This document shows, one piece after another, positions 50,637 to 59,398 of a stretch of 64,000 nucleotides of DNA. Every line of letters begins with the position of its first letter. Position 1 is the first letter of the stretch. The stretch covers positions 62,001-126,000 of the forward strand of contig JABLUY010000078.1 in assembly GCA_013306675.1 (NCBI GenBank), read 5' to 3'. The DNA is from Thraustochytrium sp. TN22 (lineage: Eukaryota > Sar > Bigyra > Thraustochytrida > Thraustochytriidae). Under the pieces are notes generated by a model. The model saw only the letters and a program-made list of their open reading frames with translations, was not told the origin of the DNA and ran no database searches. Both the position numbers and the translations under genes were made by a program.

Positions 50637-51908
50637 ATGCCGGGGGCACGCAGCATGCAGCGGATTGCAGTGCTGGCGCTCTGCGTGGCGGCGGCGCGCG
50701 CGTCGGTGACGGCCGCGCGCGCCGCGGAGGAGACCGAGTACTACGGCAGCCTCAGCAGCTACGAGAGTCTGGATAGTTACTACGACGAGGTCAACGCTGT
50801 CAACTCGAGCTGTATCGAGGAGACCGCCACGCAGTATTGCTCGGCGTGCGCTAATGGCACCGTTGCGGACTGTCTCGGCTGCCTGGACGAGTACTCGGAT
50901 GTCGTCTTCGGCTGCATCAACACCGAGGTGGTGACGCCGGACTGCTTCATTGACGTCACGGATTGTGCCTTCTCGGACTGCCTGACTTCGACCTGGGCCA
51001 ACGTGTCGGCTTGTGTTGACTCGTGCGTGGCCAACACGACCTCGTGCATGGAGGATGACAGCAGCGACACGCGAACAAACTCGACCACTGTTGGCAACAG
51101 TACGCTACTTGATGAGGACGATCTCGAGGAGGGAACGTCGCGCACGGAGACCGTCTCCTCGACCAACGAGACGGACCTCGACACCATCGGGATCTGGAAC
51201 GAGACCTGCCTCGTCGACATGCTCCAGGACAGCTGCATGATCTGCGTCGAGACGGACGCCAGCGTGTCCGAGTGCCTTTACTGCCTCGACAATCAGAGCG
51301 CTGCGCTCTACACCTGCATGGACTCGGACCTCATCTCTGCGGACTGCTACGAGTCGGCCAGCGACTGCGCGCTGGACAGTTGCGCCGAAAGCAGCTGGAG
51401 CGACCTTGCAGACTGCGCGAACGCCTGCATCGCCAACGTCACTTCGTGTCCGGCCATCGCCTTTGAGGATGGCGATGTGGCTACGAACGCGACCAAGACC
51501 GAGGACCTGGAGACTGGGTCCACGAACTCGACTGCCTCGTACAACTCCACCACCAACGTCACCACCCTCTCCTCGAGCAGCGTCAGCGCTGCGGAGGTTC
51601 TTAACACCACCTGTATTGAGTCCGCACTCGAGCAGGATTGTCCCTCGTGCCTGGGGACCAACTACACGGGCATTCTTTCGGTTAACTGCAGCAGCTGCCT
51701 CGACGACAACCTCGACGCCATGCTTGCCACCTGCGCGGAGGATGACACCATCGACGGGTCCTGTCTTGAGGACTACGTCTCCTGCACCACGGCGCTTTGC
51801 TACGGCGAGTCATGGTCCTCGGGCTGCGCTGACGACTGTGAGAACGTCATGTGTTCGACCTTTTCGGACTCGAACTCTTCCTCGCGCCTCTTGCGCAACC
51901 TGTACTAA
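50637..51908 (+). CDS. Secreted glycoprotein with three 12-cysteine modules
   Basis: 423 residues with signal peptide MPGARSMQRIAVLALCVAAARA; Met 7 could be the true start. The mature chain consists of three modules of about 80 residues, beginning near residues 58, 190 and 325. They are joined by Thr/Ser/Asn-rich linkers. Modules 1 and 2 share cysteine spacing C-8-C-2-C-(7/9)-C-2-C-10-C-9-C-6-C-4-C-10-C-3-C-6-C. Module 3 differs only slightly (12, 11, 8 and 4 in four gaps). Many N-x-S/T sites (NSS, NGT, NVS, NTT, NET, NVT, NYT) indicate heavy N-glycosylation outside the cell. There is no membrane span. The same module occurs twice in the next + strand gene. No named domain was recognised. It could be a wall, matrix or adhesion component. 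Confidence 0.85.
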   Translation: MPGARSMQRIAVLALCVAAARASVTAARAAEETEYYGSLSSYESLDSYYDEVNAVNSSCIEETATQYCSACANGTVADCLGCLDEYSDVVFGCINTEVVTPDCFIDVTDCAFSDCLTSTWANVSACVDSCVANTTSCMEDDSSDTRTNSTTVGNSTLLDEDDLEEGTSRTETVSSTNETDLDTIGIWNETCLVDMLQDSCMICVETDASVSECLYCLDNQSAALYTCMDSDLISADCYESASDCALDSCAESSWSDLADCANACIANVTSCPAIAFEDGDVATNATKTEDLETGSTNSTASYNSTTNVTTLSSSSVSAAEVLNTTCIESALEQDCPSCLGTNYTGILSVNCSSCLDDNLDAMLATCAEDDTIDGSCLEDYVSCTTALCYGESWSSGCADDCENVMCSTFSDSNSSSRLLRNLY

Positions 51909-53672
51909 AAATCTAGAGAGTAAGAACGTAGTAGGAAATTGCTAGTTGCACTCCGCTGCCTGCTTGCATCTTTTGGGCGTGTGCACCGTGTCAGCGCTGG
52001 CATTGGTCGTGGCAAACGCAAGCTTGTGTGCGCGAACCGCCGGCCACGGCTGAAGGAGCGACCTGACTTGGAGCGCTGTCGCCCGCACCTTGACCGCTCA
52101 AGCGGTGCCGGGCCGGCCAATGCTTCACAACACAACGCGGACAAGGGAAAGCTTGCCAAATTTGGGGTGCACGGCATCTTGCTCGGCCAACTCTCCGCGA
52201 CGGCTCGCGACGCCCCGCGCGCGGCGCATTCGGCGCAGAGCACGTTTTCGTCCAAGTTGCCAATTGCCCAGAGAACCGGCCAACCCAGGAGCGCCGCCGA
52301 GTCGCTAACCGGCTGGCTGGCTCGCTAGCTGACGGCCGCTCTTCCTTGGTGCACGCGAATCCGACCTGTCTGGTCCGCGTCTGGCCAGGTACAACTCGTC
52401 CGTGTGGCTTCGGCGCGGTTAAATGACTTGCGACTTTGGAGAAGAAGCCTGCGCTCCGCGCCGCCGAGGCGCCTGCACTTGCCCGCGCTGCGCGGATCTC
52501 ATTTCGCTGCGCAGCCTGCGCTGCGTCAGTGGTGTTTTTCAAGTTCCCTCGGCCCCACAGTCAGCGGCCACAGACGCGGACGCCTGGCCATTGTCCCGCC
52601 GCGTCCGATTCCGTCACCGCTGCTCTCTCTCTCCTCGCTGCGGCTCTTCGAGCGCGCGCGGAGCAGGCCTAACAGCAGGTCGTGCGCCGCGCCGCGCGCC
52701 TGGCTCCTGCCTGCACCGTCGCGCCGGCGCCGGCGCAGCGCGTTGTCCCGAGAGCGACTCGGCACTTGTCACTGACCCAGGTGGGAGTGGTCGGTGAGAG
52801 AGGAACAGCCAGACGCCATCTATCAACAGGCGCCAATGGCCGCTCGCTCTTCCTTCATGGCATCTCGATCTTGATCTCGCGGCGCGCGCGCGCGCTCTCT
52901 CTTTCTCTGTCGCTTGCGAACTCTCTTTCTCTCTGTCTTGTCGACTCCGTCTCTCCGCGCGAGGCCGTCCCTTGCCGTGTCTCAAGCCACGCCGACCTTG
53001 CTGGTCCTCGAGTCGCACGCCATTCAGCTGCTGCCGGATGAAAACTCCGCGCCGGGGCTGCGACGATACACATACACATGAGTCATCATGACTGACATGG
53101 CTACCTACATGGCATCCAGCGAAGAATGAAAGAATGGGACGTTGGACCTCAGCAAGGGCTGCCAGGTCGCGCAGTCTCGAGGCGTTACAACAGCAACCCA
53201 ACAGAGGAGGCCGGCCGCGGCCGCGGCGAGTCCCGAGTCCCTCGCGCTTCACGCGCGCGCCGCCGCGCGTGCCGGGGCGGTCGACCGCCTTCGGTCTCGC
53301 CCCGACCCGACTCGACTCCTGCGCCGCCGCATTGGACCCCCCCGGTAGGTGGAGGCCCGCTCGGGGTCGGCCGGCCGCCTGGCCTCGGCGCGGAAGGGAG
53401 CCGGGTCGGCGCGGCGTAGGCTCGGCGCTGGCGTGGCGTGGCGCAGGCAGGCAGGCAGGCAGTTTGAGAGAGCAGGAGGGAACAGCTTGAACGAATTCGC
53501 CGGCCAGCCGGAGGCCGGGTTAGCTCTCCGCTGTTGTCTGGCTGTCTTTCTTTCAGAGTCCGCAGGCATCGCAGCGACTCTGTGTGTCTCATTCCCGTCC
53601 ACACCGACCTTGCTCGGGCCCGAGGCACGCGGCAGGCGGGCAGGCAGCGCGGAGAGCAAAACCGAATCAGCA

Positions 53673-53723
<51 letters not shown>

Positions 53724-53753
53724 CAAGGCAGCGAGCACAAGCCAATCGACGTC
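51909..53753. other. Intergenic region between the two 12-Cys genes
   Basis: It holds TTCAAGTT at 52538-52545, a pyrimidine-rich CTCTCTTTCTC stretch at about 52892-52932 and the CAAG array just before the next start codon. No third module copy or remnant was found. Confidence 0.5.
53675..53722. repeat. (CAAG)12 tetranucleotide array
   Basis: Twelve CAAG units ending 31 bp before the start codon of the second 12-Cys gene, so almost surely in its 5' leader. Confidence 0.92.
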
Positions 53754-54563
53754 ATGCAGCAGATCAAGGCCCTGTGGATGATGGCGGCCCTCGTGGCTGG
53801 CCTGGCCGGCGCCGTCGAGGCTCGCGGCGGTAACGTGGGCGGCCCCGGCCTGGGCGGCCACGGCCTGGGCGGCCACCACAACGTGTCGGCGTGCGCGTCG
53901 AGCATGGAGGAGCTCTGCGGTGTGTGCGTGGACAGCAAGCACATGAACATGTCAGAGGCCACGGACTGCCTGAGCTGCCTGCAGGACAACGCAGCGGAGC
54001 TGGAGGACTGCTCTGGCGCGCTGGAGTCCCGCCTTGAATGCAAGGTCGAGGTTGTCTCGTGCGTGTCGGATGAGTGCGCGGACGCGGAAGGCACCGAGGC
54101 CATCGAGTGCTACATGGGCTGCCGCGCCAATGCCACCAGCTGCGCCAACATGACGGGCCCGCACGGCGGCTCCTCGCACGGCGGCTCCTCGCACGGCGGC
54201 CCCTCGTACGGCGGCCGCGGCCGCGGGCTCAAGGGCGGCAAGGGCCACGGCGGGCTGCGCCGGAATGGCACCGAGACGGATGGCGACGACTGCGGCAGCG
54301 CTCTGCGCGAGACGTGCCCCACGTGCAGCTTCCGCGGCAACCTCTTCGACTCTGCCTCCATGGAAACCTGCCTGGACTGCCTTGAGGACAACGAAGATGA
54401 CATCGGCGACTGCGCCAGCTCTCTCATTGATGCCCTCGAGTGCGACGTGGAGCTTCAAGACTGCATCGACGAGTCCTGCGCCGAGGTCACCGGCAAGGCT
54501 GACCTCCGCTCCTGCGTCAAGGAGTGCCGCGAGTCCACCTCTGCCTGCACCTCAGACGAGTAA
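53754..54563 (+). CDS. Secreted glycoprotein with two 12-cysteine modules
   Basis: 269 residues from ATG 53754; the signal peptide is MQQIKALWMMAALVAGLAGAVEA. A Gly/His-rich stretch precedes module A (about 45-130) and a Gly/Ser/His linker (GGSSHGGSSHGG, a 15-bp DNA repeat) precedes module B (about 180-265). Both follow C-7-C-2-C-(13/14)-C-2-C-10-C-9-C-6-C-4-C-(10/11)-C-3-C-6-C, the same framework as the neighbour at 50637. Conserved non-Cys features include CL-x-CL-[QED]-D-N and an acidic residue before the sixth Cys. There is no membrane anchor. It is a tandem paralogue of the upstream gene, with a much less glycosylated linker. Confidence 0.85.
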   Translation: MQQIKALWMMAALVAGLAGAVEARGGNVGGPGLGGHGLGGHHNVSACASSMEELCGVCVDSKHMNMSEATDCLSCLQDNAAELEDCSGALESRLECKVEVVSCVSDECADAEGTEAIECYMGCRANATSCANMTGPHGGSSHGGSSHGGPSYGGRGRGLKGGKGHGGLRRNGTETDGDDCGSALRETCPTCSFRGNLFDSASMETCLDCLEDNEDDIGDCASSLIDALECDVELQDCIDESCAEVTGKADLRSCVKECRESTSACTSDE

Positions 54564-54797
54564 ATATGCACGCACGCGTTTGAACCGCGCCTGATGACAA
54601 TGATCCATCCGTGAGGGCACCGTTTCTAACCCTCTGAGCCAAAGCAAGCACCAGACTCGTAAAAGGAGTCATTGACTGCCTGCCTGACGACTGATCTCCA
54701 CCGCAACCCTTGAAGTAGCGAACAAGTCATATCCTTTCTATCCTTCCAACTCAAGGCATGTGCCACGTGATCAGCCATCACCAGCAGATCACGCTGG

Positions 54798-55640
54798 TCA
54801 AGATCTTGATGATGACGGCGGCTCGCCTGGCAGAAAGCCGCCCTCGAAGATGCGCACAGACTTCTTGATGTGCTCTGGCTGGAGCGCCAGGCCTGCAGCC
54901 CGATCCAGCTCGCTGAGCGCGAGCCCAGCCTCCTGCGCCTGGCGCAAGAAGCTCGCCACGACCGGCGCGGCGTATGGGTCGTCCGGATCCTGAATCGTCA
55001 CGTCGAAGCGGAAGTCGATGGCCACGTAGACGCGGCCAGTCGCGCCAGCGAGCGCGCGCAGCGACTGGAGAAGCGCCGGGTTGGCCTCCTCGTGATAAAT
55101 ACAGCCGCTGGCCAGCACGAGGTCGAAGGGCGTCAGCGCCTCGAGGTCCGCGCCGAGCGGCTCGCCCCACGAGTGCGCGATAAAGCGGCTCGAGCCGCGG
55201 TCCCGATTGCGCGCGACATTGCGCTCGATCAGCGCTCGCATCACGTCGCGATCGGTGATGGCCACCTCCGCCCCGCATTGGCGCGCCACCGCCAGCCCCA
55301 GGAACCCGGTCCCTGCGCCCAGGTCCACCACGCGCTTGCCGCTCAGCCCGCCCCCCGCGTACCGCTCTGCCAGGTGCCTGGCAAGCATGACCGCATCATC
55401 CCACACCACGGCTCCCGTCTGGTCATTCTCCTTGGTATGACAGAACACGCCCTGCTCCACCTCCACGTCCAGCAGCTCGAACCTCTCCGCGCCGTGGTCC
55501 GTGAACGTCTGCGGGTCCAGCCAGTCCTGAAACACGAAGTCGAGCCCAAACCCTCCCTCCTCCTCCTCCTCCTCCTCCTCCTCCTCCGCCGCCGCCGCCT
55601 CCGCCTGCTCGCTCGCGCGGGCCTCCTCCGCTGCCGCCAT
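54798..55640 (-). CDS. METTL21-like (Methyltransf_16) protein lysine methyltransferase
   Basis: 280 residues from ATG 55640. The N-terminus is Ala/Glu-rich, with a run of ten Glu residues from a GAG repeat. A seven-beta-strand SAM-dependent fold follows. Motif I is VVDLGAGTGFLGL (about 103-115), preceded by GAVVWDDAVMLARHLAERY, the typical VW-D/PG-x-x-L-A-x-F/Y-L entry of this family. AITDRD is the acidic motif II. DLVLASGCIYHEE (about 170-182) stands where the family has D-L/V-I-L-A/G-x-D. Family members methylate Lys on HSP70, VCP or eEF1A; the substrate here is not known. It is divergent from the WASP-like gene. Confidence 0.85.
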   Translation of the reverse strand: MAAAEEARASEQAEAAAAEEEEEEEEEEGGFGLDFVFQDWLDPQTFTDHGAERFELLDVEVEQGVFCHTKENDQTGAVVWDDAVMLARHLAERYAGGGLSGKRVVDLGAGTGFLGLAVARQCGAEVAITDRDVMRALIERNVARNRDRGSSRFIAHSWGEPLGADLEALTPFDLVLASGCIYHEEANPALLQSLRALAGATGRVYVAIDFRFDVTIQDPDDPYAAPVVASFLRQAQEAGLALSELDRAAGLALQPEHIKKSVRIFEGGFLPGEPPSSSRS

Positions 55641-56017
55641 GCCGGGCCCGCGGCGGCCTCGCCAATGCCTCTTTGCGGTTTGACTGCGCCGTGCCACTGG
55701 AGCGCGCTCTCGCACTCGCGGTCCGCGCGGACCCCCGGGGACGCCCGGGGACCCACTCGAGTGGTGTGCTCGGCGCGCACACCCCCTCTGGCCCTGGACC
55801 GTGCACAGCCGAGCGAGTCTGGCCGAGTCTGGAACCAGGTTTCCAAGCGCGCGCGCGCGCGGCGCTCGGCGCAGAGTCCGAGCCGAGCCTCGCGCGCGGG
55901 CAGCGGGCGAGCGAGCGCGCGAGCGCGCGAGCGAGGGAGCGAGCGCGCGCGCGCGCGGCGGCGCGGGCGGCCGGCGGGCAGGCGGGCGGGCGGGCAGGCG
56001 CGGGCGGAGGGCGCGCG
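55641..56017. promoter_or_regulatory. Divergent promoter of methyltransferase and WASP genes
   Basis: 377 bp between start codons. It contains alternating (GC)n runs at about 55845-55860 and 55940-55955 and GGCGGGC repeats just before the WASP start. Long alternating purine-pyrimidine runs could adopt Z-DNA. Confidence 0.5.
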
Positions 56018-57730
56018 ATGGCGCTCTCGGCGCGCGAGGCGGCGCTGGTGGCGCGCGCCGCGGGCGGGCAGCGCAGCGTGGTGACGGGCGCGATCGGGCA
56101 GCTCTTCGTGGGCAGCCCGTCGCCGCGCGTGGTGGCGGGCGAGTCGCCGCAGAGCGCGGCGCAGTTCTCGGAGGCGCTGCGCGCCGCGAACGGGCAGTGG
56201 GTCTCCACGCGCGTGCAGGGCGCCGTGGTCTTTGTGGTGGACCATCAGCTGGAGACTTGCCTGCTGCAAATCTACGACCTGCGCAACATGGCGCTGCGTT
56301 TCCAGTTTGAGGCGTACGAAGAGATGGAGTACATGGAGCTGGAGGCTAACTTTCACGCCTTTGAGATGGACGACTGCGTGGCGGGCATCAACTTCTCGGA
56401 CAGGGCCGCCGCCGAGCAGCTCTTCGCCAAGGTGCAGAGCCTGCTGCCGTCGCCAGCGCGCCGGCGGAGCGAGCGCGGCGCGCGCGGCGGCCTGGTGGCG
56501 GCGCTGCGCACGCCCTTTAGCAAGCCGCGCAACGTCAAGCGCCCGGGCGACGAGGAGGACGCCGAGGAGGACGACGCGGCCAGTGACGCTGCCAGTGTGG
56601 CGTCCGGACGGCCTGGCTTTGGCGGGCCGGGCTTTGGCGGGCCGGGCTTTGGCAGGCAGGGCCCCTTGGGAGCGGCGCCCTCGCCGCGCGCGGCGGCGCC
56701 CTCGCCGCGCGCGGCGGCGCCCTCGCCGCGCGCGGCGGCGCCCATCATCCCATCGAGGAGCAATAAGCCTCGGCCACCGCCGCCGCGCGGGGGCCACGTG
56801 AGCGTGAACCCGGACGGCTCGCTGGATTTCCTGCAAGTCGGCTCCGACTGGAAGCACCTCTTCCGTGAGGCCGGCCTGCGTCGCAGCGACCTGCGCGATC
56901 CGCGCATTAACGCGCAGCTGCGCGAGGCCATGGCGAGCGCAGGCCTGCAGACTCGCTCGCATACCGTCACGGAGCGGCCTGCGGCGGCGCACGAGCCAGC
57001 CGCCGCCTTGCGCCCGCGCAGCCGGACGGCCATGCAGCGCGGCGGCCCAGGCACCGAGGCACTCGCGGCCGCGGCAGCTCGCGCGCCCGTGCCCGCGGGC
57101 CAGGACTTGTCGTCGCGCCGCCGGTCCCGCCAGGACCGTCGCGGCATCACCGAGATGGAGGTCAAGGCGGACGAGGGCCGCGGCAGCGGCGCGGCTCGCG
57201 GCCCCATCCGGAAGGCGCCGCCGCCGCCGCCGCCCGCCGTGCCGGCGGCGTCCACGTTGAAGCGCTTCTCCTGGTCGCGCCGCCGCAAGAGTGCGAGTGG
57301 CGACCAGCTCAAGAACCAGCAGCGCCGGTCTTCACGCGGCTTCGTCGGCGTCGACATGGACATCCCTCCCCCGCCGCCGCCGCTGCCAGAGGACATGGAC
57401 TACGGGCGCCCGCCGCCGCCCGGTTTTCTGAGCACCATTAGCGAAGGCGTGGAGCCCGAGCTACGCAAGGCGCGGCGCAGTTCGCGCGCCCCGCGGGGCG
57501 GCCGGGGTGGCGTTCCGCCGCCGCCCTCTTTTCTGCAGGACATTGCCCACGGAAACGCTCGTCTGCGGCCCATCAGCCAGGTGGAGGAGCTCCCAGAGCT
57601 GACGCAGCCCGTGCAGGACTCGCTTCTGAGCACGCTGCGTGCCTGCGTTACGGAGCGGCGCGACCGCATCAAGGACGAGGACGAGGATGACGACTGGTCG
57701 GATAACGGCGACGACGAGGACTGGCTCTGA
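56018..57730 (+). CDS. WASP/N-WASP-like actin nucleation-promoting factor
   Basis: 570 residues from ATG 56018 (MALSAREAALVARAAGG). The WH1/EVH1 domain (about 40-150) has WVSTRVQGAVVFVVDHQLET and LQIYDLRNMALRFQFEAYEE. A linker has tandem GFGGP and AAPSPRA repeats. The Cdc42-binding/autoinhibitory GBD follows (about 265-310): GGHVSVNPDGSLDFLQVGSD, then WKHLFREAGLRRSDLRD. Next come poly-Pro segments and a WH2 (PPSFLQDIAHGNARLRPIS, about 500-520). A second WH2-like segment (PPGFLSTISEGVEPELRKA) precedes it. The C-terminus has the connector helix LLSTLRACVTERRDRIKDED and the acidic tail ending DDEDWL, with the Arp2/3-binding Trp. This is a complete WH1-GBD-PolyPro-WH2-CA protein. Confidence 0.93.
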   Translation: MALSAREAALVARAAGGQRSVVTGAIGQLFVGSPSPRVVAGESPQSAAQFSEALRAANGQWVSTRVQGAVVFVVDHQLETCLLQIYDLRNMALRFQFEAYEEMEYMELEANFHAFEMDDCVAGINFSDRAAAEQLFAKVQSLLPSPARRRSERGARGGLVAALRTPFSKPRNVKRPGDEEDAEEDDAASDAASVASGRPGFGGPGFGGPGFGRQGPLGAAPSPRAAAPSPRAAAPSPRAAAPIIPSRSNKPRPPPPRGGHVSVNPDGSLDFLQVGSDWKHLFREAGLRRSDLRDPRINAQLREAMASAGLQTRSHTVTERPAAAHEPAAALRPRSRTAMQRGGPGTEALAAAAARAPVPAGQDLSSRRRSRQDRRGITEMEVKADEGRGSGAARGPIRKAPPPPPPAVPAASTLKRFSWSRRRKSASGDQLKNQQRRSSRGFVGVDMDIPPPPPPLPEDMDYGRPPPPGFLSTISEGVEPELRKARRSSRAPRGGRGGVPPPPSFLQDIAHGNARLRPISQVEELPELTQPVQDSLLSTLRACVTERRDRIKDEDEDDDWSDNGDDEDWL

Positions 57731-58033
57731 TGAAGGACGAGGCCGAGGCTCGCCCCTGTCGCATCCGAGCTACGCTGGGGTGTTTGTGTGTTGATGTGTT
57801 TGTGTGTATGTCTGTGTGTCTGTGTGTGTGTCGAGGCCAACCCGGCGCCTCGCTGTGTACCACCTGTGAACAATTTAATTTGTCTGTTGAAATTGGAATC
57901 TTCGTTGCAGTGTCTTTTATATATTCTTACGTGGTAGCTTGGTTCGTTGCCGTGCCGCGCCGTGCCATTCCAGATCTCTCATGCTAGCTGGCTCTAGCGA
58001 GCTAGCTCGCAAAGGGTTATGCGATGCGAAAAC
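57731..58033. other. Convergent 3' flank between WASP and legumain
   Basis: 303 bp with a (TG)n-rich run at about 57780-57832 and a lower-GC segment near 57870-57930. No gene is seen. Confidence 0.5.
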
Positions 58034-59398
58034 TCAGACCGCAGTGGTGGACCAGATGTGGGCACCGGTGTCGCAAGCGCGGGGAATGGCGTCGAGCACG
58101 AGGATCTCGCGCTCACCGAGGAAGTGCTCGCAGAGGGACTGGAGTGTGGCCGAGTACTTGATGGAGTAGTCGGTCCACGCGTTGTCCGCGGTGCATGCCT
58201 GCTTGAAGATACGGTTGGCCGCGAGATGGCAGTCGTCGGTACGCGGGTCGAGGCTGCCGGTAGAGGCGAGCACGACCTGGGCCTTGGCCTCATCCTCGAT
58301 GAGCCCCGATACCAGGCGCTGCATGATCTCGTCGACCTGCTGGCGGTGCGCGAGCTCGGCCTGAAGGGCGGCGGCATGCTCGGGCGTGGGATCGCGCTGG
58401 TACATGTAGAACTTGGAGACAAGCGCGACGTCACGGGAGTCGACCTGCGAGTTGAGCACCTCGGGCGCCAGGCGCGGCAGCGCGTGCACGCCGCCAGCCG
58501 CCGGGGCGCCGAGGAACTCGTCGATTTCGTCCTTGGACATGGCAACGATATCGCCGAACTCGAGGACGTGGCTCTTGAGCGTGGCGTTGTGGACGCGCGC
58601 GAACTGCTGGCTGAGGGTCTCGTGCTGGTCCGGGCGCTCCGAGTCCGTGTCCTCCATCCAGCGCACGGAGAACTCGTCGCCGAGGCAGGTGTGCAGGTGC
58701 TCGCCGTTGACCAGGTCGCCGAATGGCGGGCAGTAGGTGGCGTACGAAGACTCATGCGCGTTGGCGGCCGTGACGGCCCACACATTGAGGTGCGTCGGCA
58801 GCCGCCGGAACATGCTGCCGGACTCGCAGGCCTCCATGTAAAAGACCAGGTTGCGGAACATGCGCTTCTCGTGCATGTTCTCGATGGCGCTCATGAGCTG
58901 CTTCGCGTGCAGCTCGCCGCGCGGGAAGGCCACCAGGTTCGGCGCGCCGTGGTCCACAAAGTTGATGAAGACGTCGTCGTCCTCCGTTGACGCCAGCACC
59001 GGGAGGCCGTTCGTCTTGTCTGCGTCGCCCTGCAGCACGCTCAGAAAGTTGCTCGGCGTCACTTGCCAGCCCGTGTAGTCCTTCTTGCAGTCCTTGTAGA
59101 CGTCCACTGGCTCCACGCCGTCCTGGGTGCTGGGCTGGTTGAACAGTTGGCCCGGGAACGGGTTCATGCGGCTGTCCGCCACATCGTCATACATCATGGT
59201 GATGATGTTCTCGTCCGGGATCCCGCGCGCACGCAGGCTGTGGTACGCGTGGCACACGTCCGCATGGTGCCTGTAATTAAAGTACCCGCGCGACCCGCAC
59301 ACCAGCACGGCCCACCGCGCGGCCTCGGCCTCCTGCGCGCCCAGCAGCAGCAGCAGCGCCAGCACCGCCGCCACAACGGTCGTCGTTGCCGTGCGCAT
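58034..59398 (-). CDS. Legumain / vacuolar processing enzyme (C13 asparaginyl endopeptidase)
   Basis: 454 residues from ATG 59398; MRTATTTVVAAVLALLLLLG is a clear signal peptide. The catalytic domain starts RWAVLVCGSRGYFNYRHHADVCHAY. The catalytic His is in FINFVDHGAPN (about 149) and the catalytic Cys in FYMEACESGSMF (about 190). Other legumain hallmarks are ELHAKQL, SSYATYCPPFGD, CLGDEFSVRWMEDTD and the Asn-rich MNPFPGQLFNQP. The C-terminal prodomain-like region has paired cysteines. Legumains mature by acid autocleavage in lysosome/vacuole-type compartments and cut after Asn or Asp. GPI8 is a relative, but the prodomain and CLGD..S.WMED motifs favour legumain, and there is no C-terminal membrane span. 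Confidence 0.94.
   Translation of the reverse strand: MRTATTTVVAAVLALLLLLGAQEAEAARWAVLVCGSRGYFNYRHHADVCHAYHSLRARGIPDENIITMMYDDVADSRMNPFPGQLFNQPSTQDGVEPVDVYKDCKKDYTGWQVTPSNFLSVLQGDADKTNGLPVLASTEDDDVFINFVDHGAPNLVAFPRGELHAKQLMSAIENMHEKRMFRNLVFYMEACESGSMFRRLPTHLNVWAVTAANAHESSYATYCPPFGDLVNGEHLHTCLGDEFSVRWMEDTDSERPDQHETLSQQFARVHNATLKSHVLEFGDIVAMSKDEIDEFLGAPAAGGVHALPRLAPEVLNSQVDSRDVALVSKFYMYQRDPTPEHAAALQAELAHRQQVDEIMQRLVSGLIEDEAKAQVVLASTGSLDPRTDDCHLAANRIFKQACTADNAWTDYSIKYSATLQSLCEHFLGEREILVLDAIPRACDTGAHIWSTTAV

Noticed and set aside
54870-56084. 404-codon plus-strand open frame
   Set aside because: Antisense to the methyltransferase; composition is Arg/Ala/Leu-rich.
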